DNA from: UBA10649 sp964391765
Lineage (GTDB): Bacteria > Actinomycetota > Actinomycetes > S36-B12
DNA length: 21,052 nucleotides
Reading direction: 5' to 3'
Assembly (NCBI GenBank): GCA_964391765.1
Contig: CAYMNG010000038.1
Coordinates: forward strand, 1-21,052
Part shown: one piece after another, positions 6,893-12,911 of the stretch
Layout of the letters: each line of letters begins with the position of its first letter
Numbering within the stretch: position 1 is the first letter of the stretch
The notes under the pieces: generated by a model
The model's database searches: none
Seen by the model: the letters and a program-made list of their open reading frames with translations, nothing else
What the model was told of the DNA's origin: nothing
Translations under genes and position numbers: made by a program

Positions 6893-8356
6893 ATGTCCTA
6901 CGCCGAGGTCGCCGGGGTGCGGGTCGACACGCGCCACTGGATCGGCGGCGAGCGGGTCGGCTCGGCCGACACGTTCGAGACGGTCAGCCCGATCGACGGC
7001 ACCGTGCTCGCGCGCGTCGCGCGTGCCGGTGCGGCGGAGGCCGACGCCGCGGTCGCGGCCGCGCAGGCGGCCTTCCCGGCCTGGGCGCGGCTGTCACCGG
7101 TCGAGCGGGGCGTGATCTTGCACCGGGTCGCGGACAACGTCGAGGCGCACCTCGAGGAGCTCGCCCAACTCGAGACCGCGGACAACGGTTCGCTGCTGCG
7201 ATCGCATCGGCGCGGAGTCATGCCACGCGTCGCGATGAACCTGCGCTTCTTCGCCGACTACGCCGTCAACGACCTTCGCCACCCGGTGTTCCTCACCCGC
7301 GGCCACGAGAATCACGTCTCCTGGGACCCGTCGGGCGTCACCGTGGTCATCACGCCGTGGAACGCGCCGCTCATGCTCGCGACGTGGCGGATCGGCCCGG
7401 CGCTGGCCGCCGGTGACACCGTCGTGGCGAAGCCGCCGGAGTGGGCGCCACTGACCGCGTCGTACTTCGCCGAGCTCGCGCACGAGGCGGGCCTGCCACC
7501 GGGGGTCCTCAACGTGGTGCAGGGCCTGGGCACCGAGGCCGGCGCCGCACTCACTGCGAACCCGAACGTCGCGCGGATCTGCTTCACCGGCTCCGTGCCG
7601 ACCGCGAAGGTCATCGCGCACGCGGCCGCCGACAACCTCACCCCGTGCTCGTTCGAACTCGGCGGCAAGAGCCCCACCGTCATCCTCGACGACGCCGACC
7701 TCGACCTGGCCGTCGACCTGGCCATCGAGCAGTACGACAACGCCGGCCAGGTGTGCCTGGCCGGCACCCGGCTGCTCGTCCAGGAGCGGATCGCCCCGGC
7801 CTTCACCGAGCGGTTCGCCGAGCGCGCCGCGCAGCTGCGCCACGGTGACCCGCGCGAGGAGGCCACGCAGATCGGACCCAACATCCACCTGCGCCACGTC
7901 GAGCGCATCCTGGGGTTCGTCGATCGCGCGCGGGCCGCCGGCGCGACGGTCGTCTACGGCGGTGACGTCGACGCCGAGCTCGGCCCGCGCTACGTCCGCC
8001 CCACGCTCATCGTCGACGCACCGGCCGGCAGCGAGATCTTGACCCAGGAGGTGTTCGGCCCGGTCCTCACGATGCAGACGTTCGACACCGACGAGGACGC
8101 ACTGACGTTGGCGAACGGCACCGACTTCGGGCTGGCGGCCTGCGTCGTCACCGGCAGCCGGGCCCGCGCCGAGGCGTTCTGCGAGCACCTGGTCGCCGGC
8201 ACGATCTGGGTCAACTGCTTCTTCGTCCGCGACCTGGCCGCGCCGTTCGGCGGATCACGCCGCTCCGGGATCGGCCGCGAGGGCGGTGTGTGGTCGTTCG
8301 ACTTCTACGCCGACGTCAAGAACACCGTGTACGCACCCGACGGGTGGAGGGAGTAG
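6893..8356 (+). CDS. hpaE: HpaE-like aldehyde dehydrogenase (carboxymethyl-hydroxymuconic semialdehyde dehydrogenase type)
   Basis: The 487-residue NAD(P)-dependent aldehyde dehydrogenase has the full catalytic set: Asn157 in TPWNAP, Lys180, Glu255 in FELGGKSP and Cys288 in NAGQVCLAG. The C-terminus, with VRDLAAPFGG followed by SGIGREGG and a Phe/Lys-Asn tail, closely follows E. coli HpaE as I recall it, and the length is almost identical to its 488 residues. HpaE oxidises the semialdehyde made by ring cleavage of homoprotocatechuate. The ATG at 6893 follows GAAAGG by 6 nt. It is the first gene of a plus-strand operon, and the HpaD-like gene begins 4 nt after its stop. The true substrate may be a related semialdehyde, or the aldehyde from amine oxidation. 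Confidence 0.85.
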   Translation: MSYAEVAGVRVDTRHWIGGERVGSADTFETVSPIDGTVLARVARAGAAEADAAVAAAQAAFPAWARLSPVERGVILHRVADNVEAHLEELAQLETADNGSLLRSHRRGVMPRVAMNLRFFADYAVNDLRHPVFLTRGHENHVSWDPSGVTVVITPWNAPLMLATWRIGPALAAGDTVVAKPPEWAPLTASYFAELAHEAGLPPGVLNVVQGLGTEAGAALTANPNVARICFTGSVPTAKVIAHAAADNLTPCSFELGGKSPTVILDDADLDLAVDLAIEQYDNAGQVCLAGTRLLVQERIAPAFTERFAERAAQLRHGDPREEATQIGPNIHLRHVERILGFVDRARAAGATVVYGGDVDAELGPRYVRPTLIVDAPAGSEILTQEVFGPVLTMQTFDTDEDALTLANGTDFGLAACVVTGSRARAEAFCEHLVAGTIWVNCFFVRDLAAPFGGSRRSGIGREGGVWSFDFYADVKNTVYAPDGWRE

Positions 8357-8360
8357 CGCC

Positions 8361-9257
8361 ATGGGCGAGGTCGTCGCCGCCGGGCTGCTGTCGCATGTCC
8401 CGACGATCATGCTGCCGTTGCAGACCCGGTTGGAACTGAACGAGGGCAAGGAGATCTCGCTCGTCCCCGCCCTGCACCGGCTGCGCGCGGAGAAGTTCGA
8501 GACCCTCGACTACGACACCGTCATCGTCCTGGACTCGCACTGGTTCACGACGGTCGAGTTCGTCGTCACGTCGCATCGGCGCCGGGCCGGCCTGTTCACC
8601 GCCGAGGAACTGCCGCGCGGCATGTGCCGGATCCCCTACGAGTGGCGTGGGGACCCGGGGCTGGCGGAGGCGATCGCCGGGCGCGCCGAGGCGAACGGCA
8701 CGTGGATCACGCCGATCGACGACGAGTACCTGCCGCTGTACTACCCGTCGGTCAACCTGTGGTCCTACCTGGGCAAGGGCCTGGACAAGCAGTGGCTGTC
8801 GATGAGCGTGTGCCAGACCGGTGACACCGACGACTTCCTGCGCGTGGGTCGGGCGATCGGCCAGGCGATCGAGCAGGTCGACCGGCGCGTCATCATCATC
8901 GCGACCGGCTCGCTGTCGCACATGTTCCATCCGCTCAAGGAACTGCGCAAGCACGAGGCGAGCGACCCCTCGCACATCTTCAACCAGCGGGCACGAGATC
9001 TGGATCACGAGCGGTTGCAGTGGTTCTTCGAAGGCCGACACGACCGCGTCCTGGCGACGATGGACGAGTTCCTCACCGTCCGCCCGGAGGGCAAGTTCGC
9101 GCACTACCTGATGATGGCCGCGGCCCTGGGCGAGAGCGCGTTCGCCGCCACGGGTGTGCAGTACGGGGACTACGAGAACGCCACCGGCACCAGCCAGGTC
9201 CACGTATGGTTCGACAGGCCAGCGACCGGATGGACGCGATCGGAAGGGCCCGCATGA
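8361..9257 (+). CDS. hpaD: HpaD-like class III extradiol ring-cleavage dioxygenase
   Basis: The 298-residue protein belongs to the LigB-type class III extradiol dioxygenases, which open catechol rings next to the hydroxyls using non-heme Fe(II) and O2. It resembles E. coli HpaD/HpcB (homoprotocatechuate 2,3-dioxygenase) across its length. Probable metal ligands are His12 (LLSHVPT), His60 (VLDSHW) and Glu243 (PEGKFAHYL). His187 in ATGSLSHMF fits the acid-base histidine. The ending GTSQVHVWF also matches HpaD. The ATG at 8361 follows GGAGGGAG. Its stop overlaps the start of the FAH gene (ATGA), indicating translational coupling. Between the dehydrogenase and FAH genes, the ring-cleavage role is well supported. 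The ring substituent is not certain. Confidence 0.88.
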   Translation: MGEVVAAGLLSHVPTIMLPLQTRLELNEGKEISLVPALHRLRAEKFETLDYDTVIVLDSHWFTTVEFVVTSHRRRAGLFTAEELPRGMCRIPYEWRGDPGLAEAIAGRAEANGTWITPIDDEYLPLYYPSVNLWSYLGKGLDKQWLSMSVCQTGDTDDFLRVGRAIGQAIEQVDRRVIIIATGSLSHMFHPLKELRKHEASDPSHIFNQRARDLDHERLQWFFEGRHDRVLATMDEFLTVRPEGKFAHYLMMAAALGESAFAATGVQYGDYENATGTSQVHVWFDRPATGWTRSEGPA

Positions 9258-10114
9258 CCGAGTACCGCCGAATCCTGCTCGCCGGCGCACCCGTGCTGGT
9301 GACCCGGCACGGTGACGAACTCCTCGCGCCCGACGGTCGCGTCACCTCGGTCGACGACGCGGTCCACCTGCCCCCGTGCGAGCCGACGAAGATCATCGCC
9401 GTGCACCTGAACTACGACTCGCGCACACGGGAGTTCATGACNNNNNNNNNNCACAAGCCCGTCACCGCCTTGAACTCCCATCGAGGCGACGTCGTTCGTC
9501 CACAGCGGTGCAAGTGGCTGAACTACGAGGGCGAGATCGTCATCGTCATCGGGAGGACCTGCCGGAACATCTCCCCGGCCGTGGCCGGTGACTACATCGC
9601 CGGATACACGGTCGGGAACGACTACGGCCTGCACGACTTCCGCGACACCGACGCCGGCTCGATGCTGCGGGTCAAGGGGGCCGACACGCTCGCACCCGTC
9701 GGCCCGGGCCTGGTCACCGACTGGGACTTCCGTGGCAAGGGGATCCGAACGCTCGTCAACGGCGAGGTGCGACAGGACTCGACGACCGACGAGATGGAGT
9801 GGGACATGCACTACCTCGTCGCCGACATCGCGCGGACCATCACCCTCGTCCCCGGGGACCTACTGTTCTCCGGCACGCCGGCGAACTCACGGACGGTCTA
9901 CCCCGGCGACGTCGTCGAGGTCGAGGTCGAGGGCCTGGGGACGTTGACGAACACGATCGTCGACGGGCCGGTCCCCGTCCGCGACGACGTCGGCGCCCAG
10001 CCGAGCGAGAGCGAGGAGGTCATCTCGACCGCGCAGGGCGGCGACTGGGAGTTCCGCGGCGTCCGCACGCCTTCGAAGGACCTGTACCCGTCAACGATCG
10101 AGGAGAAGCAGTGA
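9254..10114 (+). CDS. hpaG: HpaG-like fumarylacetoacetate hydrolase-family isomerase/decarboxylase (contains assembly gap)
   Basis: The protein has about 286 residues as given, with an FAH-fold catalytic domain from about residue 45. The metal-binding set is visible: the ExE of NYEGEIVIVIG and the Asp in GYTVGNDYGLHDFR. SGTPANSRTVYPGDVVEVEV and the closing GLGTLTNTIV follow, as in HpaG/HpcE. HpaG isomerises and decarboxylates the oxidised ring-cleavage product. Residues 63-66 fall in ten Ns (9442-9451); residue 63 is Thr whatever the first N is. The stretch from LNY to the KP motif is about 6-7 residues shorter than in relatives, so the real gap is probably longer than drawn. The C-terminus carries a tail of about 35 residues beyond the usual domain. 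The start overlaps the dioxygenase stop, and the stop overlaps the ferredoxin GTG. Confidence 0.85.
   Translation: MTEYRRILLAGAPVLVTRHGDELLAPDGRVTSVDDAVHLPPCEPTKIIAVHLNYDSRTREFMXXXXHKPVTALNSHRGDVVRPQRCKWLNYEGEIVIVIGRTCRNISPAVAGDYIAGYTVGNDYGLHDFRDTDAGSMLRVKGADTLAPVGPGLVTDWDFRGKGIRTLVNGEVRQDSTTDEMEWDMHYLVADIARTITLVPGDLLFSGTPANSRTVYPGDVVEVEVEGLGTLTNTIVDGPVPVRDDVGAQPSESEEVISTAQGGDWEFRGVRTPSKDLYPSTIEEKQ
9442..9451. other. Run of 10 Ns (assembly gap)
   Basis: Ten unknown bases lie inside the HpaG-like gene. The frame is open and consistent on both sides when they are counted as ten. The protein is nevertheless shorter here than its family, so the number is probably a placeholder. Confidence 0.98.
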
Positions 10115-10302
10115 CGATCACGGTGACCGTCGACTACGACAAGTGCCAGAACAACGGATTGTGCTGCTACGAGGCCCCCGAGGTCTTTCACCTGGACTCC
10201 GACAACCAGCTGCAGTACGTCGCCAACGTCGACGACGAGCACCGCGCAGCGGTCGAGGCCGCCGCGGACGCGTGCCCGATGCAGGCCATCACGATCGACT
10301 GA
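10111..10302 (+). CDS. P450-associated [3Fe-4S] ferredoxin
   Basis: This 63-residue ferredoxin carries the pattern CQNNGLC, then a second adjacent Cys, EAPEVFHLD, and ACPMQAITID at the end. This is the CxxNxxC...CP type, where the residue replacing the fourth ligand of a [4Fe-4S] cluster leaves a [3Fe-4S] cluster, as in actinobacterial ferredoxins that feed P450s. It passes single electrons from the reductase to an oxygenase. The GTG at 10111 overlaps the FAH stop (GTGA) and has AGGAG upstream, so translation is probably coupled. The reductase starts 3 nt after its stop. The extra Cys beside the second ligand is unusual. The likely partner is the P450 at 4083-5327, although it is transcribed from another promoter. 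Confidence 0.92.
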   Translation: MTITVTVDYDKCQNNGLCCYEAPEVFHLDSDNQLQYVANVDDEHRAAVEAAADACPMQAITID

Positions 10303-10305
10303 GCC

Positions 10306-11484
10306 ATGCCGACGATCGTCGTCGCCGGCGCCGGCCTCGGCGGACTGCGCGCCGCCGAGTCGCTGCGGGCGGCCGGCTTCACCGGCCCGATCACGATCGT
10401 CGGGGACGAGCCGCACCTTCCCTACACGCGCCCACCCCTGTCGAAGGAGGCGCTGGCCGGCGGCGTCGACGTCTCGGCCCTGGAGTTCCGGCGGAAGGCC
10501 GTCGTCGACGACGTCGACTGGCGGCTGGGCGTGGCCGTCCGCGCGTGCGACCTCGCGGCCGGGACCGTGGGCCTGGCCGACGGGACCGTCCTCGCCTTCG
10601 ACGGACTGGTCGTCGCGACCGGGATCCGGCCCCGCCGCCTGCCCATCCCCGGCCCGGCCACGGGCCGGTTCGCGCTGCGGACCGCGGCCGACGCCGAGGC
10701 GTTGCGCCACGTACTTCGCCCCGGTGCCCACGTCGTGGTCATGGGGGCCGGATTCATCGGGTGCGAGGTCGCCGCCACCGCCGTCCGCCTCGGCGCACGC
10801 GTCGCCGTGGTCGCCGTCGACGACGAGCCGATGATCGGACCGCTGGGCCCGGACCTCGGTGCCGGTATGCGCCGACGGCACGAGGCCGCCGGCGTGCGGT
10901 TCCACCTGGGGCACACGATCGACTCCTTCGCCGGCGGCGACCGGGTCCGCTCGGCCTGCCTCAGCGACGGGACCGAGTTGCCGGCCGACGTCGTCGTCGA
11001 GGCGGTCGGCTCGGTGCCGAACACCGAATGGCTCGCCGGCAACGGCCTGGACCTCACCGACGGGGTGCTCACCGACGCCGGGCTGCGGATCGACACGGAC
11101 CGCGCGTCGGCGGTCGCGGTCGGCGACCTCGCACGACATCCCAACGCGCTGTTCGGCGACCTTCCGCGCCGGATCGAGCACTGGAACATGCCCACCGAGA
11201 CGGGCCGCCGCGCCGGACGCACGCTCGCGGCGCTGGTCGCCGGCGTCGACCCCGACCGCACTGCGTTCACCGCGGTCCCGGCGTTCTGGTCCGACCAGTA
11301 CGACGTCACCCTCCAGGCGTTCGGCCTGCCCGGGATCGCCACCGACGTCGAAGTGGTCGATGGCTCCGTCGACGGTCCCTGCATCGTCGCGTACCACGAC
11401 GCGTCGGGCCTGGTCGGCGTCGTCGGGGTCGACCGCACGCCGGATCTGGCGCCGTTCCGGCGGCAGTTGCAGGCCCGGGCATGA
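10306..11484 (+). CDS. FAD-dependent NAD(P)H ferredoxin reductase
   Basis: The 392-residue pyridine-nucleotide-disulfide-fold flavoprotein is of the putidaredoxin/rubredoxin reductase type. The FAD-binding motif GAGLGG is at residues 8-13, the hinge VVATGIRPR at about 102-110, the NAD(P)-binding motif GAGFIG at 147-152, and the second FAD motif in ASAVAVGDLARHP at about 263-275. The EHWNMPTETGRRAG segment and a C-terminal interface domain follow. It oxidises NAD(P)H and reduces the adjacent ferredoxin. No ribosome-binding site is evident and the gap to the ferredoxin is 3 nt, so coupled translation is likely. Together the two proteins form a class I electron chain for the P450. Confidence 0.93.
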   Translation: MPTIVVAGAGLGGLRAAESLRAAGFTGPITIVGDEPHLPYTRPPLSKEALAGGVDVSALEFRRKAVVDDVDWRLGVAVRACDLAAGTVGLADGTVLAFDGLVVATGIRPRRLPIPGPATGRFALRTAADAEALRHVLRPGAHVVVMGAGFIGCEVAATAVRLGARVAVVAVDDEPMIGPLGPDLGAGMRRRHEAAGVRFHLGHTIDSFAGGDRVRSACLSDGTELPADVVVEAVGSVPNTEWLAGNGLDLTDGVLTDAGLRIDTDRASAVAVGDLARHPNALFGDLPRRIEHWNMPTETGRRAGRTLAALVAGVDPDRTAFTAVPAFWSDQYDVTLQAFGLPGIATDVEVVDGSVDGPCIVAYHDASGLVGVVGVDRTPDLAPFRRQLQARA

Positions 11485-11491
11485 TGATCTC

Positions 11492-12901
11492 GTGAACCGG
11501 CCCCTGTCCCTGGGCGACCAGCGCGCGCCCGCACTGCACCACGCGGCCCGACTCGTCGCACGGGCCTGGCGCGAGTTCGACACCGCGCGCGACGTCGAGA
11601 CCGAGGCCTCGCCGCAGTTGCTCACCGCCCTGGCCGAGCCGCTGCCCACCGGTCCCAGCGACGTGATCGCCGACCTCGATCTCGCCGCCGACGTCCTGGA
11701 CGCGTCGTTGGCGCAGTCCCGACCACGCTACCTGGCCTATATCGGGTCCAGCGGGCTCGAGGTCGGTGCGATCGCCGACCTGCTGGCCCACTCGTACGAC
11801 ATCAACCTGGCGCTGGACGCGAAGGCGGCGACGCGGCTCGAACGGCAGGCCGTCGGCTGGCTGGCCGATTTCCTCGGCTTCCCCGCGGCCACCGGGTCCT
11901 TCACCAGCGGCGGCACGATCAGCAACCTGACCGGCCTGGCCGCGGCCCGCGAGCGCGCGATCCCGGGGAGTCGGGCGACCGGGATGTCCGGCGTGCGGGC
12001 GGCGGTGTACTGCTCCGCCGAGGCGCACTACTCCGTCACCCGGGCCGCCGAACTGCTCGGGATCGGGCGGGACAACGTCCGCAGCGTGCCGATCGACTCG
12101 TGGCGGCGGATGCTCCCCGACCGGCTCGCGACCCTCGTCGACGCCGATCTCGCGGCCGGGATCGTCCCGATCGCCGTCGTCGCGTCGGCCGGCACGACGT
12201 TGACCGGCGCGGTCGACCCGATCGAGCCGATCGCCGACGTGTGCGCCGCGCGCGGGGTCTGGCTGCACGTCGACGGCGCCTACGGTCTGCCGGCCGCGAC
12301 GACGTCCGCGGCGCCGCTGTTCGCCGGACTGGACCGGGCCGACTCCCTCGGGGTGGACGCGCACAAGTGGATGTTCGTGCCGAAGGCGTGCAGCGCGGTG
12401 CTCGTCCGGTCGACAGCCGCCCTGGCGTCGGTGTTCTCCCACGACGAGGCGTACATCCCGCACGACGGCGAGGAGCTCAACGCCGTCGACGTCACGCTGG
12501 AGTACTCACGCCCGTTCCGCGCGCTGAAGTTGTGGCTGGCCCTGCGCGTGCACGGGGCGACGGCCTTCCGCACCGCGATCGAGGCGAACCTCGCGCAGGC
12601 GCGGCTGCTGTACTCCCCGGCCGAGGAGCACCCGGCGTTCACCGTGCAGGACCATCCGCCGCAGTTGTCGATCGTCCCGCTGCGCCACGTCGTACCCGGA
12701 TGCCCGGATGTCGACGCCCACAACGACGCGTTGTGCCGCGCGATGCAGCGCGACGGCCGGGTGTACCTGTCCCCGGCCGTCATCGACGGCGCGACGTGGC
12801 TACGGCCGTGCTTCACGAACTTCCGGACGACCGCCGAGGACGTGCACGTGCTCGTCGACGTCGCCGCCGAACTCGGCGCACGGGTCTGCCCCGACCACTG
12901 A
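11492..12901 (+). CDS. Group II PLP-dependent amino acid decarboxylase (aromatic amino acid decarboxylase-like)
   Basis: The 469-residue protein has the fold of aromatic-L-amino-acid/glutamate decarboxylases. PLP-site residues are clear: TSGGTISN (138-145) for the phosphate, His179 in SAEAHYS stacking on the ring, Asp261 in HVDGAYG, and Lys292 in DAHKWMF forming the Schiff base. It releases CO2 from an L-amino acid to give an amine. The AADC branch is more likely than the GAD branch from the overall motif style, but substrate assignment needs a tree. The GTG at 11492 lies 7 nt after the reductase stop and has only a weak ribosome-binding site. It is the last gene of the operon. Its product amine could be the substrate of the GS-like ligase, which would link the two halves of the locus. 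It converges with the GGDEF/EAL gene after 10 nt. Confidence 0.87.
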   Translation: MNRPLSLGDQRAPALHHAARLVARAWREFDTARDVETEASPQLLTALAEPLPTGPSDVIADLDLAADVLDASLAQSRPRYLAYIGSSGLEVGAIADLLAHSYDINLALDAKAATRLERQAVGWLADFLGFPAATGSFTSGGTISNLTGLAAARERAIPGSRATGMSGVRAAVYCSAEAHYSVTRAAELLGIGRDNVRSVPIDSWRRMLPDRLATLVDADLAAGIVPIAVVASAGTTLTGAVDPIEPIADVCAARGVWLHVDGAYGLPAATTSAAPLFAGLDRADSLGVDAHKWMFVPKACSAVLVRSTAALASVFSHDEAYIPHDGEELNAVDVTLEYSRPFRALKLWLALRVHGATAFRTAIEANLAQARLLYSPAEEHPAFTVQDHPPQLSIVPLRHVVPGCPDVDAHNDALCRAMQRDGRVYLSPAVIDGATWLRPCFTNFRTTAEDVHVLVDVAAELGARVCPDH

Positions 12902-12911
12902 CCTCGCGACG

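Noticed and set aside
9254..10114. HpaG-like gene as a pseudogene
   Set aside because: The only defect is the run of Ns. The frame and motifs continue on both sides.
9898..11649. A 583-codon minus-strand frame opposite the ferredoxin and reductase
   Set aside because: The opposite strand encodes two complete, motif-bearing proteins in a tight operon; this frame is Asp/Arg/Gly-rich shadow sequence.
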